Positions 34,860-44,052 of a stretch of DNA of 64,000 nt are shown here, piece after piece. This DNA is from an uncultured Bacteroidales bacterium (GTDB lineage Bacteria; Bacteroidota; Bacteroidia; Bacteroidales; UBA932), in the NCBI GenBank assembly GCA_934725575.1, contig CAKVCK010000001.1:271671-335670 (forward strand). Direction: 5' to 3'. The first letter of the stretch is position 1. Each line of letters opens with the position of its first letter. The notes below the pieces were generated by a model, which searched no databases, was not told the DNA's origin, and saw nothing but the letters and a program-made list of their open reading frames with translations. The position numbers were made by a program, and so were the translations under genes.

Positions 34860-37499
34860 TTAAATCACCTCAAGATCTGCGGCCGGGAGCCAGCCTTGAC
34901 GACCGTCCGCAAGAGAGATGTTCTTCCAAGAGCCAACCTCGTCCAGAATCGTGACCTTTGTGCCTTCGTGGATTACGAAGAGATCCTTTGACGAGCCGGA
35001 GGACGGCGAACTTTTCACTGAAGAGACAGGTGACATCACGATCGCCGTGTCGGTCTTCATACTGTCGGATTTCTGCCAGGCAGAGAAACTCAAAGCCCCG
35101 GCGGAAAGCAACAGAAGCACGATTCCGCAATAGAAGCCAGCACGTCTTTTGCCGACCGACGAACCCAGCAGAAACAGAAGTCCCATCATCAAGGCTGCGG
35201 CAAGCAGCACAAGGAATATGACCGCCCAGGCGTTGGATCCCATCACGTAGCAGACTTTCCTTGCTACACTCTTGAGAATGAACTCCGGCACAGGTTCGAT
35301 CTTGTCCTGCACGAAATTGCCTGTGAACTCCAGATTGTAACGGGCATCCGAATAGGACGGGTCAAGCCTCAAGGCCCTCTCATAGTTCAGAATGGCCTTA
35401 GGATAATTGCCTTGCTTGAACCAGGCGTTGCCAAGGTTGTAGTACAACTTCGCTGACTTCTGTCCGGACTCTTCAATGGAAGTCCAAGCCGTCGAGGCAT
35501 CTGCGAACTTGCCGTCCGTATAGGCCTGCACACCTGCTGTCCAAAGAGAATCCAGATCCTTCGCCTGTATATTCATTGAAGCTCCAAGAGACAGGAGCAG
35601 GATCACGACAGAGGCTACTTTTTTCAATGATTTACCGCCGGTTTTGAGACCAGAGTCGATTGACGAGATCACTTTCAGCGCCGCATCATAGTGGGATCTC
35701 ATAGCCTCGTTGCCGCCGTCAGGAGAATAGCGGGCAAACTCACAAGCGTCAAGAAGATCAGTAAAAGCCTTCGTCTGCTCCTCGCTCACACCACCCTCGG
35801 TAAGGGCGGAAACGATGTTATCCTTACTTATCTCGGACATATCCATATTCAATTTGTCGGAAACGAATCCAATCAGAGCCTTGTGAAGTTCCTCATAGAA
35901 AGCGGTATAGAGGCTCTTGTCAAGATATTCGCCAGCCAGTTTGAGCCGCTTCTGAGCCATTTTCGTGGCACGTCTGTTCTTTGTGCCGGCGACATCAGCC
36001 CGCATCGCGGCAACCTTCCTGAACGCAAGGTAAACCACCGCGGCACCCACAATCATCAAAGCCAACAGGACCCAGAAGAACACCGAACCAACGAAGAACG
36101 ACCCGGAACCGGAAAGATTCGGCTTGCCTGTGAATATGAACCTGATGTCATCGGCAAGGCTCTTCACGTCCTTCCTCTCGACTCCGGAATTGACCGTCGC
36201 CACAGGAGCGGAATCCCCTCCCTTTCCCTTGGCAACCTTGATGTGCAGAGGTTCGGTCTTGAGAGTCACGTATTTACCGGAATTGACATCGTAGTAGGAA
36301 TATTCAACAGGATCAATAGTGAAATCCCCGTGGCTTCTCGGAATGAAAGGATATTCAAAAGACTTGCTGCCGGAAGTGCCGCCGTTGCTCTTGTCGGTGT
36401 TTTCGGTCGTTTTGGTGTCATATACCTCAAAGTCAGGAGGGAAGTTGACTTTCGGTTCCTCCAGAAGAGCCACGTTTCCACGGCCGGAGACAGTGATGAT
36501 CAGCGAGGCCGCGTCGTGGGTCTTGAGGTTGTCCGTTGTGAGACGCGCGGATATTCCGAAATTGCCCACACCACCACCGAATGAGGCAGGCTGTCCGGCC
36601 GGAAGCGGATTCACCTTGACCTTTACCGCAGGAGTTGTCACCCTTTTGCGGATGGTCTGATATTCATCCTGAAAGAATCTGTCAAACAGACTGCTTGAGG
36701 CTGACTGTGCGGCCCTGACATTGACAAGGCACACAAGTTCGGCCGGTTCTATAGTGATGGTTCCGGACTGCTGAGGGATCAGAACGTATGTCCTCAGGAG
36801 AGCGGTGTTGTAAATCTTGTCGTCCAGACTCTCGCGCTTGAACTCGATGTTGGTCGGAGCAAAAGTCTCCTGACTCCAGAATCCGTTGAATGTCGGCAAT
36901 TTAGCATTCTCAAATCCGACCACATTGACCCTTTGGTAAATCTTGAGCGTGGCCGTTATCGGTTCTCCGATAACCACTTCGGAACGGCTAAGTGACAATC
37001 TCAGAAACAGGTCTCCGGAAGATATGTCTCCCGTTGAAGATGTCTGTCCGCCACCGGAGGACTTTGCTCCGTTACCGCCTTGACCTGAAGATTGGGATGC
37101 CGAGGCTCCGTCACTCACAACCTGGATGGAAACCGATGACGATGCGATCTTGTCACCGGAAAGCATCGCCGTGGCCACAGGCAGCTGGAATGTTCCTGTG
37201 GATTTTGGAATAAGTATGTAGGTGAATGTTGTCTGATGGGAGGACGACCTCTTTCCGTTGATGATCTGGATGCTGGAGCTGGAGCCTTTCTGAGGTCCCC
37301 AGACCAGCTGGAAATCATCACCCTCTGACCAGTGGAAATCCGACGGGCTCTTCTCCCCCTCAATTATGAAAGTGACATTGAACTGCTCGTTCACAGCGAC
37401 AACATCCGGTGCTTCGACCCTGATCACATTCTGGGCAGACATCTGAAAAATGGCTATGAGCAAAAAAGCCGCGATACTAAACAATCTCTTCATATTCAT
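34860..37499 (-). CDS. batD: BatD-BatE fusion protein
   Basis: The 879-residue protein has a signal peptide (ending MSAQ) and a BatD/oxygen-tolerance beta-rich region (about residues 22-460: VIRVEAPDVVAVNEQFNVTF, LFLRLSLSRSEVVIGEPITAT). A membrane helix follows near 475-497 (FFVGSVFFWVLLALMIVG), then a cytoplasmic helical part. A second hydrophobic stretch leads to TPR units (AGVQAYTDGKFADASTAW, LYYNLGNAWFKQGNYPKAI). Two more helices and a C-terminal SH3-like domain (VIHEGTKVTILDEVGSWKNI) complete it. The last third is what is normally a separate BatE. Last gene of the Bat operon; the operon is linked to aerotolerance in Bacteroides. Confidence 0.85.
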   Translation of the reverse strand: MNMKRLFSIAAFLLIAIFQMSAQNVIRVEAPDVVAVNEQFNVTFIIEGEKSPSDFHWSEGDDFQLVWGPQKGSSSSIQIINGKRSSSHQTTFTYILIPKSTGTFQLPVATAMLSGDKIASSSVSIQVVSDGASASQSSGQGGNGAKSSGGGQTSSTGDISSGDLFLRLSLSRSEVVIGEPITATLKIYQRVNVVGFENAKLPTFNGFWSQETFAPTNIEFKRESLDDKIYNTALLRTYVLIPQQSGTITIEPAELVCLVNVRAAQSASSSLFDRFFQDEYQTIRKRVTTPAVKVKVNPLPAGQPASFGGGVGNFGISARLTTDNLKTHDAASLIITVSGRGNVALLEEPKVNFPPDFEVYDTKTTENTDKSNGGTSGSKSFEYPFIPRSHGDFTIDPVEYSYYDVNSGKYVTLKTEPLHIKVAKGKGGDSAPVATVNSGVERKDVKSLADDIRFIFTGKPNLSGSGSFFVGSVFFWVLLALMIVGAAVVYLAFRKVAAMRADVAGTKNRRATKMAQKRLKLAGEYLDKSLYTAFYEELHKALIGFVSDKLNMDMSEISKDNIVSALTEGGVSEEQTKAFTDLLDACEFARYSPDGGNEAMRSHYDAALKVISSIDSGLKTGGKSLKKVASVVILLLSLGASMNIQAKDLDSLWTAGVQAYTDGKFADASTAWTSIEESGQKSAKLYYNLGNAWFKQGNYPKAILNYERALRLDPSYSDARYNLEFTGNFVQDKIEPVPEFILKSVARKVCYVMGSNAWAVIFLVLLAAALMMGLLFLLGSSVGKRRAGFYCGIVLLLLSAGALSFSAWQKSDSMKTDTAIVMSPVSSVKSSPSSGSSKDLFVIHEGTKVTILDEVGSWKNISLADGRQGWLPAADLEVI

Positions 37500-37503
37500 C
37501 ACC

Positions 37504-38268
37504 TTACCAATTCTTCTCCTTCTGGCGGGATTTCAGCAGAGCCGCCTTCTCCTTGTTGACCTTGTCCTGGGTTTCCTTCTCGCGGGCCTGGACAGCTTTC
37601 AGCATCTGCTGCGCCTGCTGCGGGGAGATCTTCGCCTCTCCCTGACCATCACCTTGCTGAGGCTTCGGCTGATCTCCTTGATTCTGATCCTTGTTTTGAT
37701 CATTATTCTGTTTCTGATCCTGGTCCTGATTCTGATCTTTATTCTTGTCCTGGTCGTTATTATTCTGGTTCTGTTGCTGATCCTGATTATTCTGCTGGTC
37801 ATTGCCTCCGCCTCCTCCCTGCTGTTCCTCATTCTTCAGCATCTGCTTGGCATAGGCATAGTTTTCCTTCGCGTCCAGATCATCAGGGTTCTGAAGCAGA
37901 GACCGCTTGTAGGCATCCACTGCGGCCTTCCAGTCCTTTTTCTGAACCGCGATGTTACCAAGATTGTAGAAATAGTCAGCGGCGTGCTCCGAAGCCGGAG
38001 CAACATCCTTCAGCTTCTCCAAAGACTTTCCGGCCTCATCAAAATTATTCTCCTTGTAAAGAGCGCCGGCAAGATTGTAATTGGCGGCGAAAGACAAGGA
38101 GTCCTTAACCTGTGCCTTACGGTACTCTATCTCAGCTTTCTGCCAGTTTCCTTTCTTGAACTGACGATTGCCGGCACGAACCTCCTTGCGGTCAGTCTGC
38201 GCCAGCGCCACCGCTGAGGATAACACCAGCAAAGCAGCCGTCAAACCATATTTCAAAAACGTCTTCAT
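37504..38268 (-). CDS. batC: BatC, TPR protein with Asn/Gln/Asp/Lys-rich tract
   Basis: The 254-residue protein has a signal peptide (about residues 1-23). TPR units follow (RAGNRQFKKGNWQKAEIEYR, SFAANYNLAGALYKENNFDEA, YFYNLGNIAVQKKDWKAA). Then comes an extremely biased tract at about 148-215 made almost only of N, Q, D, K and G, and a charged C-terminal helix. The tract is a known feature of BatC but length varies by strain because the DNA is repetitive. It probably works in the periplasm with BatA/B/D. It overlaps batB by 4 bp. Confidence 0.88.
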   Translation of the reverse strand: MKTFLKYGLTAALLVLSSAVALAQTDRKEVRAGNRQFKKGNWQKAEIEYRKAQVKDSLSFAANYNLAGALYKENNFDEAGKSLEKLKDVAPASEHAADYFYNLGNIAVQKKDWKAAVDAYKRSLLQNPDDLDAKENYAYAKQMLKNEEQQGGGGGNDQQNNQDQQQNQNNNDQDKNKDQNQDQDQKQNNDQNKDQNQGDQPKPQQGDGQGEAKISPQQAQQMLKAVQAREKETQDKVNKEKAALLKSRQKEKNW

Positions 38269-39275
38269 CTTTCTCCTTCAAACAAATGTCTGCGTGAACG
38301 TCTTTCCCCGATGAGCATCTCAAGGGCGAATAACACCAGCGCTATTCCAAGGAAATACATAAACTGCTCGTCATATTCCTCAAATACCACGGAATTATAT
38401 TCCTCATCCTCCATCTTCCGGATGTCGTTGATGATCGGAGTAAGGCCGAATTCATCGTTTCCGGCGTGGACGTAGGCACCGCCTCCGGCGGAAGCGACCT
38501 CCTTGAGCGTCTCCTCGTCAAGACGTGTCACGACGATATTCCCGTCCTTGTCCTTAAGTAAGCCTCCGTCCATCGGAATCGGCTGTCCGTCAGCGGATCC
38601 CACGCCGATAGTATAGACCTTGATTCCTGCCTCGGCGGCCTGTTTGGCGGCTGCCACGGCATCGTCCTCGTGATTCTCGCCATCGGTGATCACGATGATC
38701 GCGCGGCTGTGCTCGCTCTGCGCGCTGAATCCACGGATAGCTGTGTTGATTGCGTCGCCTATCGCCGTTCCCTGAATAGGAATCGACTCGGTCGAGATGG
38801 AATTCAGGAACATCTTGGCGCTCACATAGTCAGAAGTGATCGGAAGTTGGACGAACGATGTTCCGGCGAACACAATCAGACCGATACGGTCGTCCTGAAG
38901 CTTGTCAGTGATTCTGGAAATCGCCAGTTTAGCCCGTTCCAACCTATTTGGAGAGTAGTCCTTGGCAAGCATCGAGTTGGACACATCCAAGGCTATCATA
39001 ATCTCGGCACCTTTCGTCTTGTGTTCCTTCAGTTTCGCTCCGATCTGAGGTCTGGACAAACCGATGGCGAAAAAGAAAAACGCCAACGAGAAAAGGACTG
39101 TTCTCACCCACAACTTGTTACGAGACCACGAAGGCATCAGGTCGTTCACAAGAGCCTCGTCTCCGAATCTGCGCAGACAGCGGCGCCTGTTCCACAGCCA
39201 AAGCCCCATCCCGAGGAAAAAGAACGGAATCAGGAGCAGAAGCAACAGATAATGCGGTGCGGCGAATATTATCAT
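38265..39275 (-). CDS. batB: BatB, membrane von Willebrand A protein
   Basis: The 336-residue protein has two N-terminal membrane helices (about residues 7-27 and 57-74) and a VWA domain with the metal site DVSNSM (IMIALDVSNSMLAKDY near 93-108), then GLIVFAGTSF and the DGENHEDDA loop. A last helix lies near 305-325. It is predicted to sit in the inner membrane with the VWA domain outside, binding partners through its Mg2+ site. Start and stop overlap neighbours by 4 bp on each side, showing tight coupling in the Bat operon. Confidence 0.92.
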   Translation of the reverse strand: MIIFAAPHYLLLLLLIPFFFLGMGLWLWNRRRCLRRFGDEALVNDLMPSWSRNKLWVRTVLFSLAFFFFAIGLSRPQIGAKLKEHKTKGAEIMIALDVSNSMLAKDYSPNRLERAKLAISRITDKLQDDRIGLIVFAGTSFVQLPITSDYVSAKMFLNSISTESIPIQGTAIGDAINTAIRGFSAQSEHSRAIIVITDGENHEDDAVAAAKQAAEAGIKVYTIGVGSADGQPIPMDGGLLKDKDGNIVVTRLDEETLKEVASAGGGAYVHAGNDEFGLTPIINDIRKMEDEEYNSVVFEEYDEQFMYFLGIALVLFALEMLIGERRSRRHLFEGER

Positions 39276-40255
39276 AACAACCTCCTTAACAACAATTTAA
39301 CAAGAGCCTCCAACGCCAGACAGATCAATGCGGCAAGGGCGTAGGACCCGAACAGCTCCTTATAGACCGGGAAACTGTCGATGGTCGTGCGCGCCTTCTC
39401 CATCTTGTTGATGTCTGAATATATTTCCGCAAGCTTTGTGTTGTCGGTAGCTCTGAAATATTTTCCTCCCGTCATCGAAGCTATGCTGGACAACAGTTTC
39501 TCGTCAAGTTCAACCTTAAGATTCTGCATCTGCACTCCCCACGGGGTCATCACAGGATACGGAGCCTCGCCATTGGCTCCGACACCTATAGTGTAAACCC
39601 TTATCCCATAAGTTTTTGCGATCTCGGCTGCGGTTTCAGGGGATATCTCTCCGCAGTTGTTCACACCATCGGTAAGCAGGATCACGACCCGGCTCTTGGC
39701 ATCGGAATCCTTGATTCTGGCGACCGCCGTGGCAAGTCCGTTGCCGATTGCCGTACCGTCCTCGATCAAGTCGGTGGAGATCTCCTTCATCAGGTTGATC
39801 AAAGTCGCCCTGTCGGTGGTCAGCGGACACTGGGTGTAACTCTCTCCGGCGAACACCACGATTCCCATCCTGTCGGAAGGTCTCTGGGCGATGAACTCGA
39901 TGGCGATGTCCTTGGCGGCGCTGATTCGGTCCGGGGTGAAATCCCTGGCCAGCATACTGGTCGAGACATCCATCGCAAGCACGATGTCAATACCCTCCGT
40001 GTCAACCTTTTCAACCTTGGTAGATGAACGAGGCCTGGCAATCGCAACCACAATCAGCGAAAGCGCGGCTATCCTGAATATGAAGGGAATATGCCTGATC
40101 ACCCCGAGGACTGTCTTTCCGCCTTTCTTCCAAGGCGTGACGCTTGAGACTCTCAAATGCGGACGACGGTCTTTCAGTTCCACATACAGATAGCGCAGAA
40201 CCAGCAAGGCCGGTACCACAAGGAGCCAAAGCAGTTTAGGATATTCAAAGAACAT
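39272..40255 (-). CDS. batA: BatA, membrane von Willebrand A protein
   Basis: The 327-residue protein parallels BatB: helices near residues 7-20 and 52-70, a VWA domain with LAMDVSTSMLARDFTPDR (near 92-110), GIVVFAGESYTQCPLTTD and the LTDGVNNCGEIS loop, and a C-terminal helix. The MIDAS motif DxSxS is intact. BatA and BatB are thought to form a complex that is activated by the MoxR ATPase encoded upstream. It overlaps both neighbours by 1-4 bp. Confidence 0.92.
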   Translation of the reverse strand: MFFEYPKLLWLLVVPALLVLRYLYVELKDRRPHLRVSSVTPWKKGGKTVLGVIRHIPFIFRIAALSLIVVAIARPRSSTKVEKVDTEGIDIVLAMDVSTSMLARDFTPDRISAAKDIAIEFIAQRPSDRMGIVVFAGESYTQCPLTTDRATLINLMKEISTDLIEDGTAIGNGLATAVARIKDSDAKSRVVILLTDGVNNCGEISPETAAEIAKTYGIRVYTIGVGANGEAPYPVMTPWGVQMQNLKVELDEKLLSSIASMTGGKYFRATDNTKLAEIYSDINKMEKARTTIDSFPVYKELFGSYALAALICLALEALVKLLLRRLL

Positions 40256-41304
40256 TACGCCTGACCTCCTTCTTTTTTAGCCGGAGATTTCGCTTCAGCC
40301 GCCTTCCTGGCAGCCTCCTCCTCGGCAAGTTGAGACTGATAAGTAACTGTCACAAAGCGCACCGCGGCAGGAAGAGCGGCAGCGTTCTCCTCATCGGAAG
40401 CCGAAGCCTTGGCGAACTTCACGAAATCAGCAGTCTCGAAAAGCGTCTTCATCTCCTCGTAAAGATCTGCCGGCACTCCTGAAGATTTCAGATCCTTGAA
40501 TATCTCCGCCGTCGTCATCTCCATAGCGTCAATGCCGTAGCGTGCGTCTATATATTCCCTCAAAGCATCCGTGATTCCTGAATAATAGGATTTCTGCTTC
40601 TCAGGTGCCCAATATTTGCTGCCACGGTAATGCTCCAACTTTCGCAAAGCCACCAGATAAGGAGGATCCTTATGAGCCTGCCCATCGCTTTTCCTACGCT
40701 TTGAAACCACCAACTTCCAGATCAGGAATATAATGATAGCAAGCAATATGATCCCGCCGACATAAGGCAGAATCTCCGAAGCCTTCAGCGGGTAGCGGAT
40801 CTGTCCCTTGATGTCGTGGATCTGATAGGTAGCCGTGTCAACAGGCATCGTGCGGATGTCCAGAGTCTTCGGCTCGAAGAGTAAGGTGTCCACCCTGTCC
40901 ACTCCGGAAGCCCTCACCATAGAGAGCGGCAGAAGATTGTATATTCCTTCGTCAAAAGACGTTATGACCATAGAGACATCTATGTCATAGGATTTAGGCT
41001 CGTTCTTTTTACCGTGGACCGCGACCGTGTCAGCCTTGAAAGGGCTCACGATCTCCACGCTGTCCATAAAGCCCTTGGAGAAATCCGGCAGGGCGAAACG
41101 GGTTCCCTCCGCGACATCCTTCAGGTGGAATCCATAGCGGAACTGGTCACCGATCAGCGCCGAATCACGCTTCTGGAGAGGCTCCAGGAAGGAATCCTCC
41201 GACCTTATCAACATTCCTTTACTTTGCGGAGCCTGCTGTCCGGAAGCCGCAACCGACAACATCGCAGCGACTAAAAGCAGGAACCCGTAAACAAATCTCT
41301 TCAT
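40255..41304 (-). CDS. Bat operon membrane protein (DUF4381-like)
   Basis: The 349-residue protein has a signal peptide (about residues 1-22), an extracytoplasmic beta domain (about 25-175, with FRYGFHLKDVAEGTRFALPDF and SYDIDVSMVITSFDEGIYNL), one membrane helix at about 183-203 (ILPYVGGIILLAIIIFLIWK) and a cytoplasmic helical domain. The cytoplasmic part (YYSGITDALREYIDARYGI, MTTAEIF) resembles the C-terminal part of BatD/DUF4381 proteins. A gene of this type between DUF58 and batA is usual in Bacteroidales. Function unknown; probably part of the MoxR-Bat complex. Confidence 0.8.
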   Translation of the reverse strand: MKRFVYGFLLLVAAMLSVAASGQQAPQSKGMLIRSEDSFLEPLQKRDSALIGDQFRYGFHLKDVAEGTRFALPDFSKGFMDSVEIVSPFKADTVAVHGKKNEPKSYDIDVSMVITSFDEGIYNLLPLSMVRASGVDRVDTLLFEPKTLDIRTMPVDTATYQIHDIKGQIRYPLKASEILPYVGGIILLAIIIFLIWKLVVSKRRKSDGQAHKDPPYLVALRKLEHYRGSKYWAPEKQKSYYSGITDALREYIDARYGIDAMEMTTAEIFKDLKSSGVPADLYEEMKTLFETADFVKFAKASASDEENAAALPAAVRFVTVTYQSQLAEEEAARKAAEAKSPAKKEGGQA

Positions 41305-41306
41305 CT

Positions 41307-42200
41307 CTATCTCCTCCCGAAAAATGTCATCAAGCCTTTGACATAATCCTGATTTGTGGCGATGTCCACAGAATCAATCTTATAGCGGTTGAACAGCTTC
41401 CTCTCCCCATCCTCGACGGCACCGAACCATTTTGAATATTCAGCCCTCGTCCTCTTGCTGGAGGTATTGATCCAGGCCGACTCGCCCGTCTCGGAATCCT
41501 TGACGTGAACCAGACCGACATCCGGAATCGTCCTCTCACGAGGGTCGTGAACCTTGATGACGGAGATGTCGTGACGGTTGCGGGCCACCTTCAGAGCATC
41601 CTCATAGCGAGGCGAACCGTCCGGATTGGCGTCCAGCATATCGGAAAGCACGAAAGCCGTGCATTTCTTCTTCATAGCGTTCGTCAGATACCTGAGTGCC
41701 TGTCCGACATCCGTCCCGTTAGACTTTGGCTTGAGCTCGATGATCTCACGGATGATGTGGAGCAGATGGCTGCGCCCCTTCTTCGGCGGGATGAACTCCT
41801 CCACCCTGTCGCTGAAAAAAAGCGCCCCGACCTTGTCGTTGTTGATTATGGCCGAGAAACTGAGCACCGCCGCGATCTCCGCGATCAGATCCCTCTTCGT
41901 ACGCTCGCTCGTTCCGAAAAGGCCGGAACGGCTGATGTCGATCAGAAGGACGACCGTCATCTCCCTCTCCTCCTCGAAAACCTTGACGTAAGGAGAGCGC
42001 AGACGCGCGGTCACATTCCAGTCCATAGAACGCACATCGTCCCCGTACTGGTACTCACGCACCTCGCTGAAGGCCATTCCACGGCCTTTGAAGGCACTGT
42101 GATATTCACCAGCGAAGATCTGGTGGGACAGAGCCCTGGTGCGGATCTCTATCTTGCGGACCTTGCGCAGGAGCTCATTGGCTGAGGAATTAGCTGCCAT
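41307..42200 (-). CDS. DUF58 domain protein
   Basis: The 297-residue soluble protein has the DUF58 core: FAGEYHSAFKGRGMAFSEVREYQYGDDVRSMDWNVTAR (positions 32-69) and the VWA-like DISRSGLFG. GRSHLLHIIREI and an ALKVARNRHDISVI segment follow. DUF58 proteins are encoded next to MoxR ATPases and are presumed substrates or adaptors. The ATG at 42200 is preferred because the codons upstream offer only TTG. It starts 34 bp after the moxR stop, within a GAATATG start context. Confidence 0.92.
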   Translation of the reverse strand: MAANSSANELLRKVRKIEIRTRALSHQIFAGEYHSAFKGRGMAFSEVREYQYGDDVRSMDWNVTARLRSPYVKVFEEEREMTVVLLIDISRSGLFGTSERTKRDLIAEIAAVLSFSAIINNDKVGALFFSDRVEEFIPPKKGRSHLLHIIREIIELKPKSNGTDVGQALRYLTNAMKKKCTAFVLSDMLDANPDGSPRYEDALKVARNRHDISVIKVHDPRERTIPDVGLVHVKDSETGESAWINTSSKRTRAEYSKWFGAVEDGERKLFNRYKIDSVDIATNQDYVKGLMTFFGRR

Positions 42201-42234
42201 ATTCAAAAACCTGATTTAAACCAAACATAGTCCG

Positions 42235-43227
42235 TTACGGAACCTGTACGGCATTGATCACTTCGGCGATGATCTGTTCGGTCGTGACATTCTCCGCCTC
42301 GGCCTCGTAGGTCAGTCCGATTCTGTGGCGCAGGACCTCGTTGCAGACGGCCCTGACATCCTCCGGAATCACATAGCCCCTTCTCTTGATGAAGGCGTAG
42401 GCCTTGGAAGCCATTGACAATGAGATGCTCGCACGAGGTGAGGCTCCGAACGAGATGAGATCCTTGATCTTCCCCAGACCATAATCGTCCGGAGTACGGG
42501 TGGCATAGACGATGTCCACAATGTACCTTTCGATCTTCTCGTCCATATAGACATCCCTGACGACGCTTCTGGCGCGCACGATGTCCTCCGGTTTGATCAC
42601 CGGATTGACTGTCGGGAACTCACCAGAATTGTTCATCCTGATGATTTGCCTTTCCTCCTCTTTCTTAGGATATTTCACGATGACCTTCAGCATGAAACGG
42701 TCCACCTGGGCCTCAGGAAGCGGATAGGTTCCCTCCTGCTCGATAGGGTTCTGCGTGGCCATCACGAGGAACGGCTCCGGAAGCTTGAACGTCTGGTCAC
42801 CGATCGTCACCTGACGCTCCTGCATAGCCTCCAGAAGGGCTGACTGCACCTTCGCCGGGCTACGGTTGATCTCATCCGCGAGCACGAAGTTGGCGAAGAC
42901 CGGTCCCTTGTGCACCTCGAACGACTCGTCCTTCTGTGAATATATCATCGTACCGATAAGGTCAGCGGGAAGAAGGTCCGGGGTGAACTGGATACGGCTG
43001 AACTTCGCATCGATCGCCTTTGACAATGTACTGATGGCCAAGGTCTTCGCCAATCCCGGCACACCTTCCAGAAGAATATGCCCGTTGGCGAGAAGTCCGA
43101 TCAGAAGGTTCTCCACCAGCTGTTTCTGTCCGATGATGACCTTGCCCATCTCAAGGGACAGCATATCCACGAAGGCGCTTTCCTTCTGGATCCTGTCATT
43201 GAGTTCCTTGATGTTTACACTTTCCAT
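42235..43227 (-). CDS. moxR: MoxR-family AAA+ ATPase
   Basis: The 330-residue protein has Walker A LLEGVPGLAKTLAI (near residue 55), the MoxR-typical RIQFTPDLLPADLIGT, Walker B VLADEINRSPAKVQSALLEAM (near 113), sensor 1 ATQNPIEQEGTYPLPEAQ and DRF arginine region. MoxR ATPases act like chaperones that remodel VWA proteins such as BatA/BatB. It is the first gene of the seven-gene leftward unit MoxR-DUF58-(DUF4381-like)-BatA-BatB-BatC-BatDE. The TATTTTTG box at 43244 is on the other strand and serves truA. Confidence 0.94.
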   Translation of the reverse strand: MESVNIKELNDRIQKESAFVDMLSLEMGKVIIGQKQLVENLLIGLLANGHILLEGVPGLAKTLAISTLSKAIDAKFSRIQFTPDLLPADLIGTMIYSQKDESFEVHKGPVFANFVLADEINRSPAKVQSALLEAMQERQVTIGDQTFKLPEPFLVMATQNPIEQEGTYPLPEAQVDRFMLKVIVKYPKKEEERQIIRMNNSGEFPTVNPVIKPEDIVRARSVVRDVYMDEKIERYIVDIVYATRTPDDYGLGKIKDLISFGASPRASISLSMASKAYAFIKRRGYVIPEDVRAVCNEVLRHRIGLTYEAEAENVTTEQIIAEVINAVQVP

Positions 43228-43251
43228 ATTATACTGTTTTTACTATTTTTG
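43221..43251 (+). promoter_or_regulatory. Promoter for truA
   Basis: TTTC at 43221-43224, 19-bp spacer, TATTTTTG at 43244-43251, 20 bp before the truA ATG. Confidence 0.5.
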
Positions 43252-43271
43252 CAATCTAAACAATCATATCA

Positions 43272-44042
43272 ATGCGCTACCGGATCACCCTTTCTTATGA
43301 CGGTTCGTCATTCTGCGGCTGGCAGATTCAGAACGATGCAATGACCGTTCAGGAGTGTCTTCAGAATGCTCTTTCGACTCTCTTGAAGGAGGACATTGCC
43401 GTCACGGGCGCCGGACGGACCGATTCGAAGGTGAACGCCATCAACTACGTGGCCCACTTCGAGGCCTCGGATCCGGGCATTGACGCAAGCGCGGTTGGCT
43501 ACAAAATAAATGCCATTTTACCCGCCGGAATCAAGGTACATTCGATCGCGCTTTGCGACCCAGAGTTCCACGCCAGATTCGACGCCACACAGCGTGAGTA
43601 CAAGTACTTTATCCACCGCCGCCGGGACCCGTTTATGCGGGAATATTCCTACCTCTACACATTCCCTTTGGACGTTGGGAAGATGAACCGCGCCGCCCAG
43701 GCACTTCTCGGTAGACACGACTTCAGCTGCTTCGAGAAAGTCGGCAGCGGCAACAAGACATCCATCTGCACCGTCACCCAGGCCAGTTGGGAGACATATT
43801 CCCCCGACCACGTCAGAATGATGGGCTACCCCGCCGAGGAAGGCGACTACCTCGTCTTCACCATCCGCGCCGACCGTTTTCTCAGGAATATGGTCCGCGC
43901 CGTGGTCGGTTCCCTCCTTGAGGTAGGCCGCGGCAAGCGCGACGAGTCCTGGATCACCACCCTCACCCAAGGCGGATCCCGCTCCTCCGCCGGCGAATCC
44001 GTCCCCGGCAACGCCCTCTTCCTCACCAAGGTGGAATATTGA
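43272..44042 (+). CDS. truA: tRNA pseudouridine synthase A
   Basis: The 256-residue protein has the TruA opening RYRITLSYDGSSFCGWQIQ, the catalytic-Asp region GAGRTDSKVNAINYVAHF (Asp near residue 58), EFHARFDATQREYKYFI and the C-terminal FLRNMVRAVVGSLLEVGRGK. It makes pseudouridine at positions 38-40 of tRNA anticodon stems. Most homologues read GRTDTGVHA where this has GRTDSKVNA, so His and Gly are replaced but the catalytic Asp is kept. The last ten codons before the tail (VPGNALFLT) are repeated at the far end of the island downstream, so the final residues KVEY may have been supplied by the integrated element. Confidence 0.92.
   Translation: MRYRITLSYDGSSFCGWQIQNDAMTVQECLQNALSTLLKEDIAVTGAGRTDSKVNAINYVAHFEASDPGIDASAVGYKINAILPAGIKVHSIALCDPEFHARFDATQREYKYFIHRRRDPFMREYSYLYTFPLDVGKMNRAAQALLGRHDFSCFEKVGSGNKTSICTVTQASWETYSPDHVRMMGYPAEEGDYLVFTIRADRFLRNMVRAVVGSLLEVGRGKRDESWITTLTQGGSRSSAGESVPGNALFLTKVEY
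44000..44029 (+). repeat. Left copy of 30-bp direct repeat (putative attL)
   Basis: These 30 bp encode VPGNALFLT near the end of truA. They recur at 63468-63497 in the same orientation with one mismatch (C or T at the fifteenth base). Sequence on either side does not match, so the repeat is discrete. This is the layout left by site-specific integration into the 3' end of a conserved gene. Confidence 0.7.
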
Positions 44043-44052
44043 CGAACAATAA

